A DNA stretch of 64,000 nt from Vanrija pseudolonga (lineage: Eukaryota; Basidiomycota; Tremellomycetes; Trichosporonales; Trichosporonaceae), in the NCBI RefSeq assembly GCF_020906515.1, contig NC_085853.1, forward strand, positions 1,116,001 through 1,180,000, written 5' to 3'. The position numbers were made by a program, and so were the translations under genes. The notes under the pieces are model-generated. The model was not told the DNA's origin. It saw nothing but the letters and a program-made list of their open reading frames with translations, and did not search any database. Below are positions 21,347 through 33,059 of the stretch, piece after piece. Position 1 is the stretch's first letter; every line of letters begins with the position of its first letter.

Positions 21347-22521
21347 ATGGCGCCCTCACCACCCCCCGAGCCATCCTTTGACGCGCTCAAGCCCCTCAAG
21401 GTCCAAGGCCTCCCACCAGCAGGCTACTAGTGCGTCGTCGTGCGTCCTCGCTCCGCTGACATCAGCATTCCAAACTTCATCACAGAGGAGGAGGAGGAGC
21501 TGCTCCTGCGCAAGGTAAGCTTAGTTTCCAACCAGGAGGAACCAGCTTACGCCCCAGGTGAGCTGGTATACGCTCCACCAGCTGACCTCAGGTCGCCGAG
21601 TCGCCCCAGCCCAAGTGGAAGACGGTCGGCAGCGGGCGGAGGTGAGCTTTGGGCAGTGGCGAACAAGCTGACGCCAGATTGCAGTACTGGGGTGTGTTCG
21701 CTATCAGCTCAGAGAGAAGGCAGCTGACACCGTGCCAGGCGGCACACTGACCAAGTCGAACATCCTCGTGCCGGAACCCATGCCTGACTGGCTCTCGGCG
21801 CAGTGCGTCAGCTCCCAAATACCGCCCCGTCCCAGCTGACACCCGCAGCCCCGATATCGTCGCGCGCATCGACACCTTCCTCGACGTCGCTGCCGGCCTG
21901 CCGGAGAACAGCGACGCCCACGCGCTCGGCGTCAACCAGGTGCTCGTGAATGAGTATCAGCCAGGACAGGGGATCAGCGTGGGTGTCTGATTGAACTACA
22001 TCACCCATCGGGAGGCTGACTCTCGCCAGCCGCACGAGGACGGCCCTGCGTTCCGCCCGCTCGTGGCCACGCTCTCGCTCGGCGCGTACACCGTCCTCGA
22101 TTTACACCACTACATCTCGCCGAGCGCGCCTTCCCCGCCCATGATCCCGACCGAGGGGAGCGTCGGCCGCGCGATTGCCGCCGTGCCCCTCGGCCATGTG
22201 CTGCTCATGCCGAGGAGCCTCTTCATCCTCAGCGGCAGCGCGTACAGCGCACACCTGCACGGGATTGCCGAGCGCTCTGCCGACTGGGTGGTACGCGACG
22301 CCGCGGTGCAGAGCTCGACGGTGGACGCGGACGGCGCGCCGCCCGTCGTGGTGGCGAACGCGCCCCTGCTTGGCGACGCCGAGGTGCAGGCTGCCATCGC
22401 GTCGGATGGTGGCTGGCGGGCCGAGCGCGGGACTCGGGTCAGCTTGACCTTCCGGCATGCTGAGAGGGTGCTCAAGGGCGGCGCGTTCGCCATGGTCGGT
22501 GGAAGGATGCAGCGGACATAG
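21347..22521 (+). CDS. ALKBH6-like 2-oxoglutarate/Fe(II) dioxygenase
   Basis: AlkB-fold dioxygenase, closest in layout to ALKBH6. Seven exons (21347-21429, 21466-21514, 21592-21641, 21678-21691, 21739-21802, 21849-21978, 22030-22521) give 293 aa; the fourth exon is only 14 nt. The N-terminus YYIPNFITEEEEE and the KWKTVGSGRRLQYWGG block match the family. VNEYQPGQGISPHEDGPAF carries the iron ligands H132 and D134; AHLHGI gives the distal histidine (H207). R266 and R272 in RVSLTFRH fit the 2-oxoglutarate and second arginine. In other organisms ALKBH6 is linked to nucleic-acid repair or modification; the substrate here is unknown. Confidence 0.9.
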
Positions 22522-22942
22522 GATGTGGTCATGGCATGGCATGCAGTATGGTCTACGGAATGTAGGTGGTCTACGGGATGTAGGTGGTCAAGTCAGCCTG
22601 CTGTCATACACATCGCGTTTGTGAGGAGCAGCAGGCAGCCAAGGAACGCGGTGCTCGCCGGCGTCTCCGCGATCGTGAGGCCGAGTCGACACTCGGTGTC
22701 ACCCACGGCGCCGCTTAGGGGGCTACAGCGCCGTCGTAAGCGGCGAGGCAGATGCTAGCCGTGAGAGGCTTCACGCGCACTTTCGTGAGGCCTGGCCCAT
22801 ATGACGCGCCGGCTTCTCGAGCAGGGAGGCGAGGGCGATTCGCCCTTGAGGGGGAGGAGGTGCAAGGCACCTCTCTCGGCGGCGCGAGGCTGACGTCGCC
22901 AGCTTGTAGTTCGCAGCACGTCGGAGCGGCGCGCGGGGTCTA
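22522..22942. other. Convergent intergenic region
   Basis: Lies between two gene 3' ends. A short direct repeat (GTAGGTGGTCTACGG and GTAGGTGGTCAAG) is at about 22563-22595. Nothing else seen. Confidence 0.4.
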
Positions 22943-23743
22943 TCACACCGGGTCGAGGCCAAACTCCTCAATCATGTGCTCGAGCACCGTCTGCCTGCGG
23001 GCGCGGTACGACGAGTGCGAGCGCGTCGAGGCGGACGATACAGACTGGGGCGGGGATGGTGGCGCGAGCGGCGTCGGCGTTGGCGAGTGGCTTTCCGACG
23101 CCGCGTCGGCGCCGTACAGCGGGTCGAAGACCGAGTACTCGTCCTCATACTCCTCCTTGCGCCGTGCTGGACTCGGTAGGCTCGCGATCGCCTGCGGCGG
23201 CGTCGCGTACATGTCTGGGCTGACCCAGTGGGACGGCTGCAGTGGCTCGTGGTCGGCCGAGAGGGCCCGCACCGAGTCCTCGTCCTCGAGGAGGAGGGAC
23301 GTGTCGGCTTCGCTCGTCGCGTCCTCCTCGGGCTCCTCGGACGGCAGGCGGAGGGGCAGGCCGCGGCGGCGCGCAATGACGGCGAGGGCCATGATGACGA
23401 CTGCGATGTCTGGTGTGTGGCCTGAGGTCATGTCAGCTAGCTTCTGGTCAAGATAGCTGCACGACGCACCTTGGCACACGCGGCCGGGGTCGACAACGCT
23501 CAAGTCGAGCGCGAGCACGTCGCCCGCAATAGACCCCAGCACGACCTGCGCGAGCGCGTGCTCGTCTGCGCGGGACGTCGGGCGGCGGACACGCGGCGCG
23601 AGGGCCAGACGGCGGCCGAGGAGCGACTCGAGGACGAGCAGCAGGAGCGTCGGGGTCACGCTGCGCAGCGACGCGGGCTGGATCGACGACAGGCCCAGGA
23701 GCGACAGCAGCGCGTGGAGTACCGGAAGCGGGGGCGTGGGCAT
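22943..23743 (-). CDS. Hypothetical protein with hydrophobic N-terminal half and acidic C-terminal half
   Basis: No family recognised. A 48-nt GT-AG segment (23469-23422) has the sequence of an intron (GTGCGT donor, GCTGACATGACCTCAG acceptor) and is a multiple of three, so the protein is 250 aa spliced or 266 aa unspliced. The first ~120 residues are leucine-rich and helical (VLHALLSLLGLSSIQ, TLLLLVLESLLGRRLAL). A second hydrophobic stretch (DIAVVIMALAVIARRRG) precedes an acidic segment (SEEPEEDATSEAD) and a low-complexity S/P/T tail. It ends TVLEHMIEEFGLDPV. It is divergent from MIA40. Confidence 0.7.
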   Translation of the reverse strand: MPTPPLPVLHALLSLLGLSSIQPASLRSVTPTLLLLVLESLLGRRLALAPRVRRPTSRADEHALAQVVLGSIAGDVLALDLSVVDPGRVCQGASCSYLDQKLADMTSGHTPDIAVVIMALAVIARRRGLPLRLPSEEPEEDATSEADTSLLLEDEDSVRALSADHEPLQPSHWVSPDMYATPPQAIASLPSPARRKEEYEDEYSVFDPLYGADAASESHSPTPTPLAPPSPPQSVSSASTRSHSSYRARRQTVLEHMIEEFGLDPV

Positions 23744-24315
23744 CGGCAGGGGGCGGCGGGTTATGGGCCAGTAGTACCGGGCATTGAGGGGTGGATGACG
23801 CTGGTGTGAGTTGGGTTAGTGACTGGGCAATGTCAACAACAACAACGGTTGATGGCTGCAGTTAGCTTTTGTCACGGTTTGGCTCTGCGACTCTGCACAA
23901 GCCTCGTCGGCGCCATGGTTCGTGCTCGTGGCGACGACTCAAGCCTCAAGCGACCTTGTTATCTCGGCTTTGTCGCCCTCCTCATCATCTCCATAGCTCC
24001 ATCACTGTGCATGTCAACAACAACAAACGGGACCACCCACACTGCATCCCCGCTGCTCCCTTTGCCCATCGCCCTGCGTCATCGTCGGCCGAGGCACACA
24101 CTAATCACCCCTTTCCTAATCGGAATTTATCGGAGCAATGGGGCTCCATTACTCGCAACCCTAATCCCCCTCGTCGCTTTCTAATCCGCTATTTGGTCCC
24201 GTACCGCCGGTCCGCATTTTCCAGCGCCGGGCCAACTTCCTGTTCCATCGACATCGAACAAGTTCGCTTACCACACTCCCACTCCCACTGCACTCTTCCC
24301 ACCACCACCAGGACA
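23744..24315. promoter_or_regulatory. Divergent promoter region, hypothetical gene / MIA40
   Basis: About 570 bp between two start codons. The MIA40 leader is pyrimidine- and CA-rich (CCACTCCCACTCCCAC). I see no defined operator. Confidence 0.45.
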
Positions 24316-25664
24316 ATGTTCGCCCGCTCGTTCGCTCGCTCCGTCGCCCGCCCTGCGCTCCGCGCTGCTGCGCCGCGCGTCGCCGCCCGCGCCCCCCGCG
24401 CGCGCCAGTTCCACCAGCAGAACAGGGACCACGAGGGCGGCGCCCAGCTCGCGCTCGTCGCCGGCGCCGCGCTCATCGTCGGCTCGGCCGGATACATTGT
24501 CGCCCAGCTCCGCAAGTCGCAGGTCCACCCCTCCGAGCCCAAGGAGAACGACGAGGAGGAGGACGAGGAGGGTGAGTGTGGCGTCGGTGTGGGTGGGGGA
24601 AGGAGCGGGGAGGGTGGGGATGGAGTGGAGGCCGGGCTGGGGTGGTGGCAGTGGGAGCACTGCAGCCCGCGGGGATGCTGGGCGTTGGAGTAGCGAGTAC
24701 TGGAGAGATATTAACACATCGCAGAGGTCATCCTCGAGTCGGCCGAGTCCGAGGGACTGCCCGCCCAGGCTCTCATCGACTTTGAGCGCTCATCAGCGTC
24801 CGACGAGGCTGCCGCTGCCCCCGCTGCCGCCCCCGCCGGCATCCCCGACCCTTCGCAGGCTGCTAGCGAGGGAGCGTTCAACGAGGAGACTGGCGAGATC
24901 AACTGGGACTGCCCTGTGAGTGGTGCTTTGTGCTAATGGGACTGAGGAGCGGGTGGACACTCCGCCAGGAAGGATGCCACCCGCATCCCCCACCCTGCCT
25001 GCCAGTTCGCTCGCTGACTCCCCAGTGCCTAGGCGGCATGGCCACTGGCCCCTGCGGTGAAGAGTTCAAGGCCGCCTTCTCGTGCTTCGTCTACTCGGAG
25101 GAGGAGCCCAAGGGCATCGACTGCGTCGAGAAGTTCAAGGCCATGCAGGACTGCTTCCGCGAGCACCCTGACGTCTACGGCGAGGGTGAGTGCGGCCAGA
25201 GCCCGAGGAGCTGGAGGAGCGTGATTTTGGGAGGACAAGCTGCAAGATGTTGGAGCTGGAGTTGCGGAGCTCGGCCGGTGGCCCTGCCACCTCCGAGGAG
25301 GCTTGGTCATGGTCGCGGAGGCACGGAGGCATACGAGGGCGCCGCCCTACCCTGTGCCTCCGGCGCCGACCTCCGGACCTACTCTTACTATCCACGCTCC
25401 CCTCCATCTCAAAGATCCACGCTGATGCCCTTAGAAGAGATCGACGACGACGAGGAGCCCACCGCCGGTCAGGTCGGCGCCGCCATCGTCGACGCCGACG
25501 CCGGTGCCGACACCCCTGTCGTTGAGAAGGTCCCCGCTGGCGAGCCTACGATCGGCCAGAAGGACGCCGTTGTTGTCGACCAGCAGGCTGGTATCAGCAC
25601 GCCCGTCTCGGCCAAGGCCGCCCCCATCGACAAGACCCAGAAGGGCGAGAAGGAGCTCGCTTGA
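24316..25664 (+). CDS. MIA40: Mitochondrial intermembrane-space oxidoreductase MIA40 (TIM40)
   Basis: Receptor and disulphide donor of the intermembrane-space import relay, working with Erv1. Four exons (24316-24571, 24725-24915, 25026-25185, 25435-25664) give 278 aa. The R-rich, acid-free N-terminus ([16 protein letters not shown]) is a mitochondrial presequence. Residues about 42-66 form one membrane segment ([20 protein letters not shown]). The catalytic CPC is C148-P-C150, its two cysteines coming from different exons. The twin CX9C motif is C159/C169 and C182/C192. The tail after about residue 203 is acidic and repetitive. All six functional cysteines are intact. Introns 1-3 are longer than usual (153, 110 and 249 nt). 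Confidence 0.96.
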
Positions 25665-26142
25665 GCGAGTCGTCTTCTTGTCGGCCGCACAAAAGAGGAA
25701 GAGGAGCGGCGGTGGCGCGCACGCCGCCGCCGTTGGCTGGGAAGTGATAAAATCTAGCATAGCGAAGAGCGCATCTGTAGAGTCTTGCCCATGCATTGGA
25801 CTTTACTTGGACGTGAAGAGATGAGATGGGGTGACTGTCGCTGATGTCATGACAGTCAGTGATGGTGGCTGCCGCCCACGTGGTCTCCAACCTGAATGTT
25901 GTGAATATGGGTGACGGAGTGACGTTGAGGACACTAGCGATGGGCGGTCGACTTGCATCGTAACGTACCCACAAACTCTCCATTCTCCTTTTCTCCAACA
26001 CGTTAGACGGTACAGCCGCCTAGAGGGGTCTGCCCATACGCGCTCTTGATCTCCCGCATCTCGCAGCCTCAGCGCCGACCTCGAGCGCAGCGCGCAGGAC
26101 ACGTTACCTAGAGAGCATGGACAGACGCCAAACAACGCAGTC
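25665..26142. other. Intergenic region MIA40 / Vps62-like gene
   Basis: 3' end of MIA40 and promoter of the next gene. No feature recognised. Confidence 0.4.
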
Positions 26143-28251
26143 ATGGTGAGCTGCCCTCTACCGCCGAAGAGCTCACCTCAGATCCTCTCATCCTGGCTCG
26201 CAGTCGCCCTGCTTGCGCTAGGCGCAGGTGCACTCCCCCAGCGCCAGGTCCCCCTCTTCAAAGAGACCACGCCGGTACACGGCGCCGATGTCCCCTCGAC
26301 GCCGGAACGGCGCGCCGAGATGGCCGCGCTGCTGGACAAGTACGCGCCAGTGTTCAAGCTTTCGTGAGTGCTACGCAGAGCCTTGACGGATAGCACTGAC
26401 AAGCAGCAAAAATGAGCGCTTCTTCCCTTCCTCGGTCGCCTTCATGCTCGAGCGATACGGCTACGTAGGTCGGCTTAGCGGGAAGGACTGACGCGCGGCA
26501 GGTACAATACAAGAACGGGACGTGGTACGAGCCAGTGAGTTTGGCCGGGGCACCTTGGTTGCTCACCTTGGGGCCAGCGCGCTCGCTGCTGACGCGTGCA
26601 GAAACCAGAGTGGATGACGCCCGAGGGCCTCGACCAGCTGCCGAGAAGAGGCAAGAAGCAGCTCCTGTCCGTCGACGTGCCGTTCAACGCGCAGCCGCTC
26701 TTCCCCGACCCGGAAAGCAGCTTCATGTACGGCCCCGCCGGGCAAGAGGGCGGGATGGAGCCCGGGCCTGACGGACGGGGGAGGGTGCATGACGAGGTGT
26801 ACGGGTTCTGGGTGGACCAGGGCCGCGGCGTGGTGGTGAGTTTTGTGGTGTGCACCGAGGCGGCGTCACTGACCCCGCAGGACTTGATATACTGGACGTG
26901 CGTGGAGGGTATGGCATCGCGGCGTCGCTGACGGCAGATTCTACCCCTACAACCTTGGCAAGGACGTCGGTTCGCTTGGGTGTCTTGGAAATCGTGAGTC
27001 TGATGTCGGTGGTGTGATGGCCAGCTGCTGATCTTTGCAGATGTTACCGACTGGGAGGTGGGTTTCCACGCGCTGGTTGCCATGAGACGGCGGCAGCTGC
27101 ACCAGTTTGGACTGACACACACAGCGCCTCATCCTGCGTACTGTCGACGGCGTCGCGGTCTCTGCAGACTTCAGTGAGTCGTGACGACAGCCATCTCACT
27201 CGCCCGCACGGCGCCATTGACACCTTAGACACGCACTCGGGCGGCAAGTTCAGCGCTGGGTAGGTTTGCTGTCGCTCCTGCTGTCTGACATTCCAGGACA
27301 TACCGGTGGTCGGACATGGAGCTAATCGATGACCGGCCCGTCGCCTACGTCGCCTCCGGCAGTCATGGCATCTGGCCAACGCCGGGGAAGCACGTCTACG
27401 CACAGGTGGGGTGATCCCATATCAGAGAGGTGGACCCCCGCTAACTCTTTCCACAGTTGCTGAACCTCTGGGCGCTGGTCGACGTGACGGACGACTATGG
27501 ACCGATCTGGGATTCGAAAGGCCATGTCGTGCCGATCGAGTACTGGACCGGGCCGGATGGCGCGAAGAAGGTCAACCACACTGGCGATCTCAGCTGGCTC
27601 CAGTTCAAAGGAGCGTGGGGCAACAAGGGCCAGACCAGTTGCTGGTGGCACGCGCTCGTTGGCATCTGCCAGGTGGGTGCCGCGTAAAAGGCTGCTTCTA
27701 ACCCACCAGGTCGTGGACGGCCCTCCTGGACCCAATCGTCTCTTTGGACAGCCACCAGATGTACGTACCAAGGCAAGCTACCCGCTGACACCCAGTGTAT
27801 CATCTCGCCGAAGGCCGAAGAGGTCTCGAGCTACTCGTTCTACCTTTCGAAGAACGTAACGACACAAGCTGAGAAGCTCAACGTGACAACCGTGGTGATC
27901 GAACAAGTGTGCGCACGGCCACGGGCAAGCAACCTCAAGCCAGAAGAAGATCCGTGGGCCAAGGCTCTCGATGAGAAGGATCTCGATGTCTGGCTCATGA
28001 GCGAGACGGTCCAGTACCGCGGACGTGAGCAGCACAGCGGATCCCTGCCAGCGTGCGACGGCAGTCGGAGCGTTGCCAAGGCGTACCGCATATCCCTGTG
28101 GGACGACAAGGGATACCACGTCTCGACCTCGGGCCTCCGCGTCATTTGCATTTACGAAGAGGGCCGGCCGGGCTACGTCGTGAGCGGCGGCGCGCACGTC
28201 GACGACCTCGACGAGTGGAGATGGTGGTTGCTGCGGCCAACCCCTAATTAA
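26143..28251 (+). CDS. Vps62-family protein (vacuolar sorting-related, probably secreted/vacuolar)
   Basis: Thirteen exons, all frame-consistent, give 515 aa: 26143-26363, 26407-26464, 26502-26534, 26602-26835, 26881-26897, 26938-26993, 27041-27057, 27125-27173, 27229-27259, 27297-27405, 27457-27672, 27710-27760, 27796-28251. Two exons are only 17 nt. Family signatures: VYGFWVDQGRGV, IYWTFYPYNLGKDVGSLGCL, GNHVTDWE, and VAYVASGSHGIWPTPGKHVY. Yeast VPS62/TDA6 members affect vacuolar protein sorting; the biochemical role is unknown. The N-terminus holds a secretion signal (ILSSWLAVALLALGAGA). The first 36 nt after the ATG also read as a perfect intron (GTGAGC to CTCAG); removing it puts the signal directly after the start Met. 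Confidence 0.9.
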
Positions 28252-29193
28252 GCACCGGCCGGTGCGACGGACGGCCGGCGCGGTGCACGGTATGCCGGAG
28301 ATACGGGCTGCCGGTGGACACGTCCACCTCGTATCCACTCGTTCAGGCTCCGCCTGCGGGGGGCCTTTGCGTGGCCAGACTCGAGTGTAATAGATTACTT
28401 ACGATTCGCAGGAGCTTCATGGACGAGGCATTCTTGTAATACATCCATCAATGCGATGATTCACTTGACAAGCGTGTGCTTGGCTGACTGCAGATTGTCG
28501 ACTTACAGATACTGACTCTGATAGCGCCAGGTGCGCAATCAACCATGCAGGCCGTGGATGCTTGCGTGCTGGGCGAATCCGCCGTGCCTTCCCAAGCCTC
28601 TGGACGCCACACTCGAGCTGCACGTGCGGCTGTGCGGCTCAACCGTCTGTCTTACCAGGCTTGCCGCCTGGCGCGGCTGGCGACGACGTACGTCCACTTG
28701 TTGATTCGCATGACGCCAAGCGCCAAGTGCGCCACATGCTGCTGCCCGGCCTAGAGCGGATCGAGCGGACCATCGGCTGCTCCGCTCCGTGTTCACTAAT
28801 TTGGTTCCGCAAGTCTCGACCCACCCCATCAACCGTAAAAAGGCGAGACATTGCATCTCACGCTTGCATCTCACCTCCTTCTCACTCACCGACCCCGACA
28901 CCCCCCTCAGAGTTAGGTTAGTTCCTCCGCGCAAGCAGGAGAAGCGGCAGCAGCAACAAGAGCTGGCTGCGCTGGCCCCCTACCACCACCATGTGACCCG
29001 CACAACGTAAAATGGACTCTTTTCATCATCATCAACCAGACGTACATCATCTTTGAAGACCCCGACGTGGCTGGCCCACGGTCTTCGAGATGGCAACACG
29101 GGTGCCGGACTTCCGCCTGATGAGGTCTCCGCTGTTTAGCGGAGCACCTCGCGGAGTTTGTGCTGAGATGAAACCGTTGAGCGGACCAGGATA
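28252..29193. other. Intergenic region Vps62-like gene / sugar porter
   Basis: About 940 bp with no convincing frame. It should hold the sugar-porter promoter. I see no obvious regulatory site. Confidence 0.4.
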
Positions 29194-31068
29194 ATGCCTG
29201 CGTCGCAAGTTGCCTCTCCCCCCGCGTTAAACGCTCACCCTGGTCTCGTAAAGCCCAGTATGCAGGACTGGCACACCATGTAAGTCTCACCAGTTATTGC
29301 CTAGGTCGTAGTGCTCACGCCCCAGCCCGAACGTCCGCGACACGCTGCCATGGTACAAGGACAAGGGCCGCCTCCAGCTCAACTTGTGAGTGTACTCCAC
29401 CTGGCCGGCCGGATCTCGCGATCTCGCCCGGCTTGGTTACCCGCTCCCAAGTCACATGCTAATGGCCCAGCTTCTTGAGCATCATCTTCGTCGGCATGAC
29501 GCTTAACGGCTGTATGTGGTGCTCGGCCCTTGCTGGCCCGCCCCCGCCCGTACTGACTCTGCAGACGACGGCACCCTTATCTCTGGTCTGCAGTCCTTCG
29601 ACTCATGGCGCTCCGACCTCGGCATTGATGAGAGCGGCAACGCTGGCGCTCTCGTCGGCCTTCTCAACGCCGCAGGCATGATTTCGGGCTTTGTCGTCGG
29701 CCCCGTCATCTGCTGGATTGACGAGACCTTTGGCCGCAAGTGGGGTATCCGATGTAAGTGGAGCAGAGCGAGCTTCTGTCGGCCCAAGCTAACGGATCCC
29801 CAGTCTACGGCTACACGCTTCTTATCGGTACCGTGCTCAGCTGCCTGGCTGGTATCCACGGCGTGCACGGCCTCAAGGGCTACGCCATCTTCATTGTCGG
29901 CCGCTTCATCCAGGGCTTTGGCCTTGCGTCCTTCCTCATGACTTCGCTCGTCATCGTGCAGGAGATCCCGCACCCACGCTCGCGTGCGCAGATCGCGGCC
30001 AGCTGGGACTCTTACTGGATCCTCGGTAGCGTCGTCGCCTCGTGGGTCAACTTCGGCTGCTCGTACATCTCCACATCGTGGGGCTGGCGCATCCCCTACC
30101 TCATCCAGATCCCGATGGCGCTCTACGTCCTCATCGCGGTCCAGTTCGTGCCCGAGACGCCGCGCTTCCTCATGGGCCAGGGCAAGGAGGAGGAGGCGTT
30201 CAAGTTCCTCGTCGACTACCACGGCAACGGCGACCCCAACGACCCGCTCGTCATTTTCGAGTTTGACGAGATGAAGAACGCTATCGAGAAGGAGCGCGCT
30301 GCCAAGGCGAAGGAGTGGAAGGTCATCCTCAAGAGCCCCGCCAACCGCCACCGTCTCTTCCTCGCCGCGCTCATGACCAACCTCGTTGTCATGTCGGGCT
30401 CGTCCATCGTCTACTACTACTACACCGTCGTCTTCAGCCAGGTCGGCATCAACGGTGCGACGCAGCAGACCGGCATCTACGCTGGCCTCAGTATCTTCAC
30501 CTGGATCTGCCAGATCGTGGCCGTCTACGTCGGCAAGCACGTCGGCCGCAAGACCATCATCCTGTCCTGCTGGCCACTCATGCTCCTCGCTTTCGTCGGC
30601 CTCTGCGCCTGTGGTGGTGTGTATGAGAAGGCTGTGGACGGAAACCGCTCCGCCGGCATCGCGACCGTCGCTCTCGTTTGGATCTACCTCGGCACCTTCA
30701 ACTTTGCCAACCCCGTCCTGTACTCGTACCCGGCTGAGGTGCAGACCTTCTCGATGCGCTCCAAGGGCCTGCTTGTCTGGAACACGGTCACGCAGCTCCA
30801 GGGTGTCTACACGACGTTTGTCGACTCGGTCGCCCTCAACAAGATCGGCTACAAGTACTACGCCGTCTACATGCCGCTCATCATCATCCAGTGGTTCCTC
30901 GTCAAGTACTTCATGGTCGAGACGAAGGGCTACACACTCGAGGAGGTGGCTCTGGCCTTCGACTCGCGCGAGAGCCTGCTGGGCAGTGTGCCTGTTGTCG
31001 AGCGCCAGCCCCGCGCCGGTGAGGAGGCGACGCTCTCGGGCAACGACGTCAAGAAGGACGACAAGTAG
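29194..31068 (+). CDS. MFS sugar porter, lactose-permease-like
   Basis: Plasma-membrane sugar:proton symporter of the fungal lactose/hexose type (substrate inferred only). Five exons (29194-29279, 29326-29385, 29471-29511, 29565-29753, 29804-31068) give 546 aa with about 12 membrane segments. Sugar-porter signatures: DETFGRKWGIR after helix 2, GRFIQGFGLAS, SWGWRIPY, PETPRFLMGQG before the central loop, VGRKT after helix 8, and VETKGYTLEEV at the end. The N-terminal tail is short. Five introns-worth of frame agree. It is the first of two transporters in a block with two Gfo/Idh oxidoreductases and a raffinose-type hydrolase. Confidence 0.92.
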
Positions 31069-31171
31069 GACGTAGAAACGCCCAGGCGTCATCGCTGTTC
31101 ATAAAAGCTTCTTGCCCATGGCACTATCGTGCTCATTATACTTGAATGCATCTGCTGGCTTGCACACATGT

Positions 31172-31588
31172 CTAGTGGTTGAGGGCACAGCCCTCGCAAG
31201 TGCGACGCAAGGCAGCGGCCATCGTGAGAAGCTTGTAGCCCGGGGTGGTCTCAGCAACGTCGCTAGCGTTCTGACTGCTTGACGACGTGCTGCGCGGCTT
31301 AAACTTGTGGGCCGCGACGTAGTCTTCGGTCGCAATAGTGCACGCCTCCGGCGCGTCAAGTGGGCCAAGCTTGGCGATCATCTCTGCTCCGTATCCCTCG
31401 TCGCACACTCCCACGAGTGTGTCCCCGACAAAGAGGTAGAACACGCCGGCATGCGCGTCGCCGATACACTCTGGGAACTGGCGGGCGGCGGTCTTGAGCT
31501 CGCCCAGGTCGTGGATCACGACGGCGTCGAACGCCGTCTCGATGAGGTCTGGCGGTAGCCTATATTCCTCTGCAGTGTCAGAGCTCAT
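31172..31588 (-). CDS. Small hypothetical protein
   Basis: Single-exon frame of 138 aa beginning MSSDTAEEYRLPPDL and ending RRTCEGCALNH. Segments such as FDAVVIHDLGELKTAARQFP and GVFYLFVGDTLVGVCDEGYG look like a folded alpha/beta domain rather than a chance frame. No family recognised. It sits tail to tail with the sugar porter (about 100 bp between the ends) and just downstream of the inositol-dehydrogenase-like gene on the same strand. Confidence 0.6.
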   Translation of the reverse strand: MSSDTAEEYRLPPDLIETAFDAVVIHDLGELKTAARQFPECIGDAHAGVFYLFVGDTLVGVCDEGYGAEMIAKLGPLDAPEACTIATEDYVAAHKFKPRSTSSSSQNASDVAETTPGYKLLTMAAALRRTCEGCALNH

Positions 31589-31862
31589 TGCTGGGGCAGT
31601 GGGTGTTGTCAAGGTGAGAAGACATATTCGGTCGCAACATAAGTAGTCGGCCGTGGTGAGGCATGTCGTGCCTGTCGTTGCAATGCTCCACGGGACGGGA
31701 TACTGTTAACCGAGGATGTCAGTCCACATGTGCCGCTCGTTACATGAGAGTGGGCAACCCATGTTCCATCTCATCCGCAGCACCACCACCTGCTACAAGG
31801 AGACTGCGGTGAAGCGTGATCACCTGATCCCAAGTCCCGGCTCCAGTGAAGCCCCGCGCAGC

Positions 31863-33059
31863 TCACGACAGGAGCGGCTCGCCGTCGCCGTCGAACACCA
31901 CTGGCAGGCCAGTCTTGAGCGAGTGCGTCAACGCCTTGGCGATGAGTCCAGCCTGTAGCGCGTCGCGAGCAGTGGTGGGCACGGCTGTGGCTGTCAGCTA
32001 TGCTCACTGGAGATTAAGCCAGCTAACGAGTGTCATCCAGCACGCAGTCCACAAACGCGGCGACCTCGCGCACGAACGCGTCGCCAAAGCGGTCGATGTA
32101 GCTCGGCCCAGCCCCGGGCAGCCTGCGGCCCTGCCCGTCCGTGACAGCGACGCGCGCCACGGCCGGCGTGTCGACGACGGCCTTGCCAGTGGTCGAGTAC
32201 GCTTCCACGACGCTCTCGTACCCGCCCATGCCGGTACGGCTGAGGTGGAGCGTGCACTGCGCGCCACTCGCGAACGTGATGACTGCCAGTCCGTTGTCGA
32301 CGTCGCCGAGCGCCGCGAGCTCGGGAACGAGCGTGATGCTGCCTGTAGCGTACACGCTCTTCGGGCGCTCGCCGCCGAGAAGCCACCGGCTCATGTCGAT
32401 ATCGTGGATCCCGCAGTCGGTGTAGATGCCGCCCGAGTGCGGCGCGTACTGCACGAAGAAGCCCGTCGTGTCGTACGGGTCTTGTGTGGTCGACTTGAGG
32501 AGGTACACTTTGCCAGAGGACTCGCGCAGGTGGTCATGCAGCTGCTGGAGTGCAGCGTCGACTGGGGTGTCAGCTGGTGGGAGCTTGGCTTTTCAGCTTA
32601 CATCGTCGCACGAAGCCGAGCATGACCTTGATTCGTGCGCTTTCCGCCGCCGCGACGACAGGTCGCGCATCGTCCACGTCGAGCGCGATCGGCTTCTCGA
32701 GGAGAACGTGCTTCCCCGCCTCGATCGCACGGAGGGTCAGTGGACCGTGCGTGGCTGTGATCGTCGCGATGATGACCGCGTCGACATCTGACGACGCGAA
32801 GACTTCCTCGGGATCAGTGTGCAACCGTATGTCTGGGAGGTGGGAGGCCGCCCATCTCGCTGCGGCGGGGGAAGGGTCGCACAGCGCGATGAGATGCGCA
32901 CGAGGCGTCAAGTTGTGCAGCTGATGGGTAAGCACAGGATCCCCGTTGCGAACCCACATTCAGCGCATGTCGCTGGCCCATACGCCCGCAACCGAGCACA
33001 GCGACGCGCAGTCGCTTGCCATCAGCCGGTCGGTCGCTGGCCGTGGTGTACGAGGTCAT
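31863..33059 (-). CDS. Gfo/Idh/MocA oxidoreductase, inositol 2-dehydrogenase-like
   Basis: NAD(P)-dependent sugar or cyclitol dehydrogenase. Four exons (33059-32958, 32920-32602, 32561-32028, 31984-31863) give 358 aa. The Rossmann loop is VLGCGRMG (residues 21-28). The catalytic lysine is in EKPIALD (K110). The pattern SGGIYTDCGIHDIDMSRWLL has D189 and H193 spaced as the proton-relay pair of bacterial myo-inositol dehydrogenases (IolG). This supports inositol or a related polyol or sugar as substrate, but the family is broad. Neighbours are two transporters and a second Gfo/Idh enzyme. The protein is probably cytosolic; no signal peptide seen. Confidence 0.9.

Noticed and set aside
29503-31092. 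Long minus-strand frame (about 529 codons) over the sugar porter
   Set aside because: Antisense shadow produced by codon bias of the porter gene; composition is Asp/Arg/His/Val-rich with no domain.
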